Source: JBJXGC01 sp046154545 (GTDB lineage: Bacteria; Chloroflexota; Dehalococcoidia; Tepidiformales; Tepidiformaceae). From it: a stretch of DNA of 5,005 nucleotides. The position numbers were made by a program, and so were the translations under genes. This document shows, piece after piece, positions 1 through 4,842 of the stretch. The stretch lies in contig JBJXGC010000013.1 in NCBI GenBank assembly GCA_046154545.1, positions 1 to 5,005 on the forward strand, given 5' to 3'. The notes below the pieces were generated by a model that was not told the origin of the DNA, ran no database searches, and was given only the letters and a program-made list of their open reading frames with translations. Every line of letters begins with the position of its first letter. The stretch's first letter is position 1.

Positions 1-816
1 TACACAGATATCACCTACGAGGTCGATGGCGCCGCCGCCATCATTACGCTCAACCGCCCGGAGAAGCTGAACGCCTGGACCGGCCGGATGGGCCACGAAT
101 ATCCCGATGCCCTCGAACGGGCCGACCGCGACCGCGCGGTCAAGGGCGTCATCCTCACCGGCGCCGGGCGCGGCTTCTGCGCCGGGGCCGACATGGGCAT
201 GCTCAACGGCATCGCGGCGGCCGGCGGCGAGGCCACCGCGGACGACGAGCGCGGCCGCCCGGGGACGATCGAAGCGAACTACTCCCAGCGCTTCTCCTAC
301 CCGCTGCGCACACAGAAGCCGCTGATCGGCGCGATCAACGGGCCCGCCGCCGGGCTCGGGCTGATCGTCTCCCTCTACTGCGACATGCGGTTCGCCAGCG
401 AGGCGGCCCGCTTCGGCACTGCCTTCTCGCGTATCGGCCTGATCGCCGAACACGGCGCGAGCTGGCTCCTGCCCCGGATCGTCGGGACCGCCAACGCCCT
501 CGACCTGCTCTACTCCTCCCGTGTTATCGGCGCCGACGAGGCCCTCCGGATGGGCCTCGTCCAGCGTGTCTACCCGGCGGACGAGCTGCTCGCCGCCACG
601 AAGGAGTACATCGGCTACCTCGCCGCCAACGCCTCACCCACGGCCATGAAGGTCATGAAGCGGCTTGTCTACGACGGCCAGTTCCAGGACCTCGCCACCG
701 CCATCGGCGCCGCGAACGAGGCGATGAAGCCGACCCTCGCCGGCGACGACTTCAAGGAGGGCCTCGCCGCCTTCGCCGAAAAACGCCCGCCGCGCTACCA
801 GGGCATCGGCGAATAG
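1..816 (+). CDS. Enoyl-CoA hydratase/isomerase (crotonase) family protein, 5'-truncated by window edge
   Basis: The reading frame is open from base 1 to the TAG at 814-816, giving 271 visible residues. The ATG at 88 is internal: the preceding residues, with ITLNRPEKLNAW at 15-26, are the normal crotonase N-terminus, so the true start lies just upstream of the window. The fold is clear from GRGFCAGAD (56-64, oxyanion-hole strand), AINGPAAGLG (111-120), the CD pair at 127-128, RFGTAFSRIGL (137-147) and C-terminal FKEGLAAFAEKR (251-262). Length is about normal for the family (260-280). By my alignment to rat mitochondrial hydratase, catalytic Glu144 and Glu164 fall on Ile122 and Phe142, so both general acid/base residues are missing. 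Glu150-His151 in the following loop is a possible substitute. The family acts on acyl-CoA thioesters in the cytoplasm; hydratase, isomerase, hydrolase or another crotonase reaction remains open. A flavoprotein gene follows after 46 nt, suggesting a shared catabolic operon. Confidence 0.93.
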   Translation, partial: YTDITYEVDGAAAIITLNRPEKLNAWTGRMGHEYPDALERADRDRAVKGVILTGAGRGFCAGADMGMLNGIAAAGGEATADDERGRPGTIEANYSQRFSYPLRTQKPLIGAINGPAAGLGLIVSLYCDMRFASEAARFGTAFSRIGLIAEHGASWLLPRIVGTANALDLLYSSRVIGADEALRMGLVQRVYPADELLAATKEYIGYLAANASPTAMKVMKRLVYDGQFQDLATAIGAANEAMKPTLAGDDFKEGLAAFAEKRPPRYQGIGE

Positions 817-849
817 CCTCGCCTTGCAGCGTGGCCAGGACGCCTCCGG

Positions 850-862
850 TAGGATGCCGTTC
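850..862 (+). promoter_or_regulatory. Possible -10 element or ribosome site just before the flavoprotein start
   Basis: TAGGAT at 850-855 fits the TANNNT form of a -10 hexamer, and exactly 7 nt separate it from the ATG at 863. That is the spacing expected if transcription began at the start codon and made a leaderless mRNA. No good -35 sits at 16-18 nt upstream. The same bases include AGGA (851-854), which at 8 nt from ATG863 could instead be a weak ribosome site for an mRNA read through from the upstream gene. The sequence does not decide between these readings. Confidence 0.3.
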
Positions 863-1987
863 ATGGTGAAACACCCGCTCCTGCAAGTCGCCGAGGACCT
901 CGCCCCCTTCTTCCGCGAGCACGCGTCCGCGAATGAGCAGGGCCGCCGTCTCTGTCCCGAAGTCGTCGAAGCACTGCGGCCGACGGGCCTCTTCCGCATG
1001 GCCGTGCCCGCGGTCTACGGCGGCCCCGAAGTGCCGCCGCTCGACATGATGTCGATCCTCGAGACCGTCTCCGCGGCCGACGGCGCCACCGGCTGGTGCG
1101 TCAACATCAGCTCCACGACCTCATCCCTCTCCGGCTTCCTCGCGCCGGAGTGGGCCCACCTGATCTTCGATGACCCCCTCGGCGCATACGGCGGCGCCTT
1201 CGCGCCCAACGGCAAGGGGACGACCGTTGAGGGCGGCTGGCAGGTCGATGGGCGCTGGATGTGGGGCAGCGGCACCCAGCACTGCCAGTGGATCAACGGC
1301 GGCGTCATCACGGACGAGCGCGAGATGCGCCTGATGTTCTTCCCGGCCTCGGACGTCCGCTTCTTCGACACCTGGCACGCCACCGGCCTCCGCGGCACCG
1401 GCTCGCTGGACTACGCCGTCGAGGGCGCCTTCGTCCCCCGCGGGCGCGAAGTCCACGTCGGCAAGGTCTGGGCCCAGGCCGATTCGCCCGTCTCCCGCTT
1501 CCCGAACTTCAACCTGCTGGCGGCGGGCCTCGCGGCCGTCGCCCTCGGCATCGGCCGCCGCGCCATTGATGAGGCCGTTGCCCTCCTGGCGGCGAAGACC
1601 GCCGGTCCCGCCCGCGCGCGGGCCGCCGAATACGGCCCCGCCCAGGTGGACATCGCCATGGCCGAGGCCACCCTCGGCGGCGCCAGGGCCTTCATCCGCG
1701 AAGAAGTAGCGCGGACCTGGGAGCAGGTCGTCCGGGGTGACCGCCCCTCCGTCGAGCAGAAGGCGCGCCTCCGGCTGGCCGCCGCGAACGCGGCCCTCGC
1801 CGCTGCCCGCGCCGTCGATCTCGCCTATTACGTTGGTGGGGGGAGTTCCGTATTCGAATCGAACCCGTTGCAGCGCTGCCACCGCGACATCCACACGGCC
1901 ACCCAACACATGATGGTCAGCGACCGCAACCTCGTCACCTACGCGCGCCTCCGCCTCGGCCTCGAAGCGGAGACGGCGCTGCTCTGA
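863..1987 (+). CDS. Acyl-CoA dehydrogenase-fold flavoprotein, group D flavin monooxygenase-like (HsaA/HpaH type)
   Basis: This codes for 374 residues from ATG863. In-frame TTG824 and ATG854 are alternatives, but ATG863 has AGGA 8 nt upstream and begins at the usual N-terminal helix (HPLLQVAEDLAPFF). The family order is visible: an N-terminal helical domain with LRPTGLFRMAVPAVYGG (38-54); DGATGWCVNIS (73-83); the middle beta domain with GGWQVDGRWMWGSG (124-137); DTWHATGLRGTGSLD (169-183); and a C-terminal helical domain ending in GGGSSVFESNPLQR (325-338) and RDIHTATQHM (341-350). The last stretch, with His344 and His349, resembles the Acyl-CoA_dh_2 C-terminal domain of two-component monooxygenases that take reduced FMN/FAD from a separate reductase and hydroxylate phenols or steroid rings. 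No flavin reductase gene is in the window. A true acyl-CoA dehydrogenase or an N- or S-oxygenating relative is possible. The upstream crotonase gene suggests degradation of a ring or CoA-linked compound. Confidence 0.87.
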   Translation: MVKHPLLQVAEDLAPFFREHASANEQGRRLCPEVVEALRPTGLFRMAVPAVYGGPEVPPLDMMSILETVSAADGATGWCVNISSTTSSLSGFLAPEWAHLIFDDPLGAYGGAFAPNGKGTTVEGGWQVDGRWMWGSGTQHCQWINGGVITDEREMRLMFFPASDVRFFDTWHATGLRGTGSLDYAVEGAFVPRGREVHVGKVWAQADSPVSRFPNFNLLAAGLAAVALGIGRRAIDEAVALLAAKTAGPARARAAEYGPAQVDIAMAEATLGGARAFIREEVARTWEQVVRGDRPSVEQKARLRLAAANAALAAARAVDLAYYVGGGSSVFESNPLQRCHRDIHTATQHMMVSDRNLVTYARLRLGLEAETALL

Positions 1988-2003
1988 GCGGCTCTTAGCC
2001 CGC
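1988..2003. terminator. Small bulged hairpin between convergent stop codons (weak terminator candidate)
   Basis: GCGGCT (1988-1993) can pair with AGCCCGC (1997-2003) with one bulged C and the loop CTT. The hairpin begins directly after the flavoprotein TGA and includes the TAA of the convergent minus-strand gene. Neither strand has a T-tract after it, so it is at best a weak, possibly two-way, stop signal. The position is suggestive, but the stem is short for such GC-rich DNA. Confidence 0.2.
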
Positions 2004-2303
2004 CCAGGCCCGCGTCGAACTCGAGATCATCACCCAGACCGGCCCAAGGTGGCCGGACCGCAGGTAGGGCGGGCCCATGTGGTCCGTGATGAAGCGGCCC
2101 GGGTCGCTGAAGGCGGGGTCGCCGCCGCCGCCGCGGGCGACCTGCTTCCCCGTATCGCTCACCGCGACGGAATCCACGACCGGCGCCTCATGCGGGACGG
2201 ACCCGGCATCACGCCGTCGAGGGCCTTGCTCCCGGACGTCCGGCGCAATCGCGTCGATGGAAGCGCTGGCCTGCACAACCTTGCTGATAACTATGGCATT
2301 CAT
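1995..2303 (-). CDS. Small hypothetical protein (102 aa)
   Basis: I do not recognise this protein. ATG at 2303 is preceded by a strong AGGAGG (plus-strand 2315-2320) with 11 nt between, the best ribosome site in the window. The codons are G/C-rich at third positions, most clearly in the second half. The start MNAIVISKVVQASASIDAIA is mildly hydrophobic and helix-prone. The middle is charged and probably disordered (REQGPRRRD), followed by VDSVAVSDTGKQVARGGGG, which only loosely recalls the D-S-V-x-[IL]-S pattern of FlgM-like and related small regulators. The C-terminus holds GPPYLRSGHLGPVWVMISSS. There is no clear signal peptide, membrane helix or cysteine motif. In-frame TTG2342 would add 13 residues but lacks a better ribosome site. 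The gene converges on the flavoprotein gene with 7 nt between stop codons and has a structured leader. The competing plus-strand frames here have no ribosome site, so this strand is preferred. Confidence 0.55.
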   Translation of the reverse strand: MNAIVISKVVQASASIDAIAPDVREQGPRRRDAGSVPHEAPVVDSVAVSDTGKQVARGGGGDPAFSDPGRFITDHMGPPYLRSGHLGPVWVMISSSTRAWAG

Positions 2304-2308
2304 CGATG

Positions 2309-2325
2309 GTGCCCCCTCCTGGCAC
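2309..2325 (-). promoter_or_regulatory. Hairpin presenting the AGGAGG ribosome site of the small minus-strand gene
   Basis: In the minus-strand RNA, GUGCC pairs with GGCAC (5 bp), leaving the 7-nt loop AGGAGGG, which contains the whole ribosome-binding sequence. The start codon is 5 nt past the hairpin. Its first two bases are shared with the end of the larger inverted repeat upstream, so the two stems may compete or stack. That layout suits control of translation, but it is inferred from pairing alone. Confidence 0.4.
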
Positions 2326-2390
2326 GGGACTCTGTCATACAATACGTCGCTCCGTCTGGACAGCCGGTTGAGATAGGGTGACAGTCCCGT
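2324..2390 (-). promoter_or_regulatory. Long bulged inverted repeat in the leader of the small minus-strand gene; possible cis-regulatory RNA
   Basis: ACGGGAC-tc-TGTCA (2324-2337) is complementary over 12 positions to TGACAGTCCCGT (2379-2390), with only a 2-nt bulge. Near the centre, CCG/CGG and CT/AG pairs at 2352-2367 can form an apical hairpin around one mismatch. The whole could fold as a closed 67-nt stem with internal loops. Read on the minus strand it ends just before the ribosome-site hairpin, as a riboswitch or protein-bound leader would. I could not match it to a riboswitch class that I know (no TPP, cobalamin, c-di-GMP, fluoride or guanidine signatures seen). A DNA operator pair or mobile-element remnant is also possible. 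No clear promoter was found upstream on the minus strand. Confidence 0.35.
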
Positions 2391-2449
2391 TCAGGACTAT
2401 TGACGCCCAGCCGTCCGCCCTTCGGCGCCACGTTTTTCCTGGCCGGGAA

Positions 2450-2466
2450 CGGCCGGGACCCGGCCG
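2450..2466. repeat. 17-bp perfect GC palindrome CGGCCGGGaCCCGGCCG
   Basis: Two 8-bp arms flank a single central A. A partial copy, GGCCGGGAAC, lies directly before it at 2441-2450. There is no T-tract on the expected side of either strand, so it does not look like an intrinsic terminator. It could be a dimeric repressor site in the divergent intergenic region, or a chance product of high GC content. Confidence 0.35.
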
Positions 2467-2566
2467 CTGATCGCCGCCCCCCGGGCCAGGGTTCGCCGCT
2501 TTCATTCACGTGGACTTTCTTATGTCATTTCACGAGGTGCCGCGCCAAACCGGGTGGACACTGCCC

Positions 2567-2572
2567 TATACT
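2567..2572 (+). promoter_or_regulatory. Possible -10 hexamer TATACT upstream of the luciferase-like oxidoreductase
   Basis: TATACT differs from TATAAT at one position and stands out in GC-rich surroundings. It would start a transcript near 2579, giving a leader of about 54 nt before GTG2633. The -35 position (about 2544-2549, GCCAAA) matches poorly, so the promoter would be weak or need an activator. Confidence 0.35.
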
Positions 2573-2621
2573 CCGCGCGGCACACTGGCCAGCCGTCCAA
2601 CCGCCGCCAGGATCGTCGAAC

Positions 2622-2627
2622 GAGGTG
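2622..2627 (+). promoter_or_regulatory. Ribosome-binding site that fixes the GTG2633 start
   Basis: GAGGTG ends 5 nt before GTG2633, a standard distance. This supports GTG2633 over the in-frame GTG2510. The 41 extra residues from GTG2510 would precede KLGICVPALG, the usual first strand of this family, and show no family resemblance. Confidence 0.65.
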
Positions 2628-2632
2628 CAGCA

Positions 2633-3592
2633 GTGAAACTCGGGATCTGCGTCCCCGCCCTTGGCCCCCATGTCGACCGCCAGACCGTCCGTGACTTCGC
2701 GCTCCGGGCCGAGGCCGCCGGATTCGATTCCCTCTGGGTGCAGGAGCACTTCATGTGGCGGGCCGTGCCCAAAACCGGCTACGCCGGCGCGCCCGGGCTG
2801 CCAATGCCGAAGCCCTACCAGAGCCTGCTCCAGCCGCTGGAGCTGCTGAGCTTCTGCGCCGCGATCACGGAGCGCGTGCAACTCGGCACTTCCATCCTCG
2901 TCACCGCCTATCACCGGCCCCTCGCCCTCGCCCGGCGCATGGCGACCCTCGACGTCCTCTCCGGCGGCCGCGCCCTCTGCGGCCTGGGGTTGGGCTGGAT
3001 GGCCGAGGAGTACGAGCACATGGATACTCCCTTCGAGAAGCGTGGCCCGCGCATGACGGACTTCGTCCGCGCCCTGAAAGCGGCCTGGCTCCCTGACCCC
3101 GTCTCCTACGATGGGCCGTTCTTTCGCTACCCGGAGTGCGATTCGTCGCCCAAGCCGGTGCAGCGCGACGCGGACGGCCAGCCGTATGTGCCCATCCTCA
3201 CGGGCGGCGGCAGCCCGAAGTCCCTTGAACGCTGCGCGAAGTACGGCGATGGGTGGAACCCGGCCGGGATGCCCGCGGCCGCTGTCGCAGCCGCCCGCCG
3301 CGAGCTCGACGCCATGTGCGAAGCGCAGGGCCGGCCGCACGTGCCGGTCTACCTGCGCGTCTTCAACAACCCCACGATGGCGGGCGTCGAAGCCTGGGAC
3401 GGCGGCTTCTTCGGCCCGATGTCCTGGCACGGCGGCATCGACAAGCAGGCGGAGCGGTTGGCCGAGTGCAAGTCCGCCGGCATCGACCATGTCATCCTCG
3501 AGACGAACTTCTGGGAGGCCAACCCATCGCCCGCGCACTGGCTCAAGCAGGTGGACTGGTTCGCCCCGCTGGTCGACCTCGCCCACGGCTGA
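2633..3592 (+). CDS. Luciferase-like monooxygenase family oxidoreductase, probably F420-dependent (Rv2161c/TIGR03619-like)
   Basis: This codes for 319 residues from GTG2633, a normal length for the subfamily. The bacterial-luciferase TIM-barrel pattern is complete: strand 1 KLGICVPALG (2-11); AEAAGFDSLWVQEH (26-39); QLGTSILVTAYHRPLALAR (83-101); TLDVLSGGRALCGLGLGW (105-122); the EEYEHM segment (125-130); RMTDFVRALKAAW (140-152); and YVPILTGGGSPKSLERCAKYGDGWNP (185-210, with the usual barrel strand and DGW). It ends with an Ala/Asp/Trp-containing helix. Members bind reduced F420 or FMN in the cytoplasm and reduce or oxidise small organic substrates; the true substrate is usually unknown and is not evident here. 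The pattern favours the F420 group, but cofactor choice cannot be proven by reading. The gene is transcribed away from the small minus-strand gene, and a cupredoxin gene follows after 205 bp. No F420 biosynthesis gene is in the window. Confidence 0.92.
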   Translation: MKLGICVPALGPHVDRQTVRDFALRAEAAGFDSLWVQEHFMWRAVPKTGYAGAPGLPMPKPYQSLLQPLELLSFCAAITERVQLGTSILVTAYHRPLALARRMATLDVLSGGRALCGLGLGWMAEEYEHMDTPFEKRGPRMTDFVRALKAAWLPDPVSYDGPFFRYPECDSSPKPVQRDADGQPYVPILTGGGSPKSLERCAKYGDGWNPAGMPAAAVAAARRELDAMCEAQGRPHVPVYLRVFNNPTMAGVEAWDGGFFGPMSWHGGIDKQAERLAECKSAGIDHVILETNFWEANPSPAHWLKQVDWFAPLVDLAHG

Positions 3593-3748
3593 TCAGGGCA
3601 CCGCGAGTTCACGCCAGGACGACGAGAGCGCCAGGATTCCGCGCGGATGCCCGCGGGAAAATCGCAATCGTCCTCTTGGCGATCTTGGCGCCCTGGCGGT
3701 TCACCAGCACATAGCCGCGGCATATGCGGGTATCGCCATTTCGCCTTC

Positions 3749-3764
3749 ACGGCCAATCGGCCGT
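3749..3764. promoter_or_regulatory. Perfect inverted repeat ACGGCC-AATC-GGCCGT upstream of the cupredoxin gene
   Basis: Two 6-bp arms flank a 4-nt spacer. The right arm touches the first base of a possible -35 hexamer (3764-3769). The size and position suit a dimeric regulator site, though a chance GC-rich palindrome cannot be excluded. Confidence 0.35.
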
Positions 3765-3791
3765 AGACACCACGCTCCCCTGCCTGACAAT
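3764..3791 (+). promoter_or_regulatory. Possible promoter of the cupredoxin gene (TAGACA - 16 nt - GACAAT)
   Basis: TAGACA (3764-3769) matches TTGACA at five of six positions, and GACAAT (3786-3791) matches TATAAT at four of six, with a 16-nt spacer. The start point would fall near 3798, the ATG itself, predicting a leaderless mRNA. This fits the lack of any ribosome site before that ATG. Confidence 0.35.
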
Positions 3792-3807
3792 TGTGACATG
3801 CGTCACA
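3792..3807. promoter_or_regulatory. CRP/FNR-type palindrome TGTGACATGCGTCACA over the cupredoxin start
   Basis: The core is TGTGA-N6-TCACA, identical in half-sites and spacing to the E. coli CRP consensus and close to sites of other CRP/FNR-superfamily regulators. The symmetric arms are 6 bp (TGTGAC/GTCACA). The site contains ATG3798. If translation starts there, a bound regulator would sit on the start point and probably repress. If translation starts at TTG3837 or ATG3843, the site would lie about 40 nt upstream, where activators bind. Which regulator binds, if any, is unknown. Confidence 0.45.
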
Positions 3808-4184
3808 GCCTCCCTCGCCCCCGGATACCTACGGCATTGCGGATGGCCCCCGCGGCCGTGGCCCTCGCCGGGCTCGCCGCCCTGGGTGCCTGCGGCGGCG
3901 GCGGCGGCCCCGCCGTCCCCGATACCCGCGTGCCGGACGGCGCACCCTTCATCGATCAGCGGAGCCTCGCCTTCAAGCCGGACAATGTCCGTACGAAGGC
4001 CGGCGAGCAGGTCTACTTCAAGAACAGCGAGACCGCGATCCACACCGTCTCCATCAACGGGAAGAACGCCTCCGGCAGCATGACGAAGAACGAACTCTTC
4101 GTCTGGACGCCACCGGCCGCGGGCAGCTACCGGATCACCTGCGACTTCCACCCCCAGATGAGGGCGACCGTCACCGTCGAATGA
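3798..4184 (+). CDS. Small cupredoxin (blue copper) lipoprotein
   Basis: This codes for 128 residues from ATG3798. The N-terminus has arginines (2, 7, 9, 15), then a hydrophobic run APAAVALAGLAALGA and Cys32 in a lipobox (LGAC), so a lipid-anchored extracytoplasmic protein of about 97 residues is expected. A Gly5 run follows the cysteine. The mature domain carries the type 1 copper ligands: His82 in IHTVS, then Cys115, His118 and Met121 in TCDFHPQM, the C-x2-H-x2-M spacing of small plastocyanin-like cupredoxins. VYFKNSE (72-78), WTPPAAGSYR (103-112) and the last strand RATVTVE complete the fold. The role is probably electron transfer or copper binding at the cell surface; the partner is unknown. 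Alternative starts are TTG3837 (keeps one Arg) and ATG3843 (no positive charge, less likely for a signal peptide). No ribosome site is seen before any of them. The gene converges on the SDR gene with 25 nt between. Confidence 0.88.
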   Translation: MRHSLPRPRIPTALRMAPAAVALAGLAALGACGGGGGPAVPDTRVPDGAPFIDQRSLAFKPDNVRTKAGEQVYFKNSETAIHTVSINGKNASGSMTKNELFVWTPPAAGSYRITCDFHPQMRATVTVE

Positions 4185-4209
4185 TCGCGTCAGCCCATGG
4201 GTGGCGCCT

Positions 4210-4842
4210 CTACCCGTTCAACGCCGCGATCAGCCGTCCACACACCTCGCTCATGACGGCCGCGTCGTCCGTACCGGCGAGCGAAAGCCGCCTCGTGTGG
4301 ACATTGTGGTGCGACCACGCCGTCTCAATCGCAGCCTCCAGCCCGGCGAGGGCCGCCGCCGCCGCCAGCACCCCCGCGTCGGCATCCGACCGGTCGGCCG
4401 TCAGGAAGACGATTTCCCCGTGCCCGTCCCGCGCCAGCAGCCGCCCAAACGCCTGGGCGGCGAGGAACGGCGCCGTCACGAGCGCATCGACCGTCGCCCG
4501 GAACTCGTGTTGCGCCAGTTCGTCGATGGGGATGACCGAAGCACGGTCATGGGCGCAGACCAGGGCGTCGCAGCGGCCGTAGCGGTCCCAGACCTGCTCT
4601 GCGAAGGCGTTTACGGCCGTATCATCCGAGGCGTCCATGACGGTGACGAAATGCTCCCGGCCGATCACCCAGGCCTCGTTCGCGATCGAGTTCATGGCGA
4701 ACTCCTGGGTCTGCTCCTGGGCGGTCGTCGCCAGCGCAAGGTTCGCACCCGACTCAGCCAGCCCCACCACGAGGGCACGGTCGGAGGCGCTGCCCGTCCC
4801 GATGAAGGCGACCACCCGGCCGTTCAGCGGTTCGGCGGTCAT
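4210..4842 (-). CDS. Degenerate short-chain dehydrogenase/reductase (SDR)-fold protein
   Basis: This codes for 210 residues from ATG4842. Longer in-frame starts add a Pro/Arg-rich tail read from the overlapping upstream gene and are rejected. The Rossmann order is visible: NGRVVAFIGTGSASDRALVVGLAESGANLAL (7-37), an acidic strand end at Asp70, CDALVCAHDRA (91-101), HEFRATVDALVTAPFLAAQAF (112-132), GEIVFLTAD (142-150) and an Ala-rich helix at 158-175. The key SDR motifs are altered: TGxxxGxG reads TGSASDRA (16-23), NNAG reads CAHD (96-99), the catalytic Ser strand ends TAD, and no YxxxK is present where VLAAAAALAGLEA lies. The protein is also about 40 residues shorter than classical SDRs, mostly in the C-terminal substrate region. 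It probably lacks normal dehydrogenase activity and may be structural or regulatory. Its ATG overlaps the stop of the upstream membrane-protein gene (ATGA), and there is no ribosome site of its own, so translation is probably coupled. Confidence 0.82.
   Translation of the reverse strand: MTAEPLNGRVVAFIGTGSASDRALVVGLAESGANLALATTAQEQTQEFAMNSIANEAWVIGREHFVTVMDASDDTAVNAFAEQVWDRYGRCDALVCAHDRASVIPIDELAQHEFRATVDALVTAPFLAAQAFGRLLARDGHGEIVFLTADRSDADAGVLAAAAALAGLEAAIETAWSHHNVHTRRLSLAGTDDAAVMSEVCGRLIAALNG

Larger units (their letters stand above)
2304..2632. other. 329-bp gene-free region between divergent genes
   Basis: The stretch separates the small minus-strand gene from the luciferase-like oxidoreductase gene. 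I see no convincing protein gene in it. It holds the minus-strand leader with two pairing elements (2309-2325 and 2324-2390), a short AGTCC/GGACT inverted repeat (2383-2398), a CGCC/GGCG mini-hairpin followed 5 nt later by TTTTT (2416-2437), a 17-bp GC palindrome (2450-2466), a TATACT hexamer (2567-2572) and a ribosome site (2622-2627). The T/A content around 2431-2437 and 2501-2530 is higher than in the flanking genes, as expected for non-coding DNA. Confidence 0.7.

Noticed and set aside
88..816. ATG at 88 as start of the crotonase gene
   Set aside because: The frame is open to base 1 and encodes the conserved N-terminal strand with ITLNRPEKLNAW, so the gene begins before the window.
2049..2381. 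Plus-strand frames over 2049-2381
   Set aside because: They lie opposite the small minus-strand gene, have no ribosome site and give low-complexity Ala/Arg/Pro-rich translations.
2416..2437. CGCC-CTTC-GGCG hairpin followed by TTTTT as a plus-strand terminator
   Set aside because: The stem is only 4 bp, the T-run starts 5 nt after it, and no plus-strand gene ends upstream of it.
2300..2509. 69-codon minus-strand frame ending on the start of the small gene
   Set aside because: There is no ribosome site, third-position composition is poor in its second half, it has AGG-AGG and other untypical codons, and it overlaps the structured leader. Only its last 12 codons are kept as a possible leader frame.
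2510..2632. 41-residue N-terminal extension of the luciferase-like oxidoreductase from GTG2510
   Set aside because: It shows no family similarity, and GTG2633 has a good GAGGTG site directly before the conserved first strand.
2525..3586. Long minus-strand frame of 353 codons opposite the oxidoreductase
   Set aside because: It is the shadow of a strongly supported plus-strand gene in GC-rich DNA; its translation matches no family.
3640..3660. CGCGG-ATGC-CCGCG hairpin after the oxidoreductase gene as a terminator
   Set aside because: It is followed by GGAAAATCG, not by a T-run, and on the minus strand the T-run lies on the wrong side.
3720..3727. GCATATGC palindrome upstream of the cupredoxin gene
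   Set aside because: An 8-bp palindrome without extension is expected by chance and has no promoter next to it.
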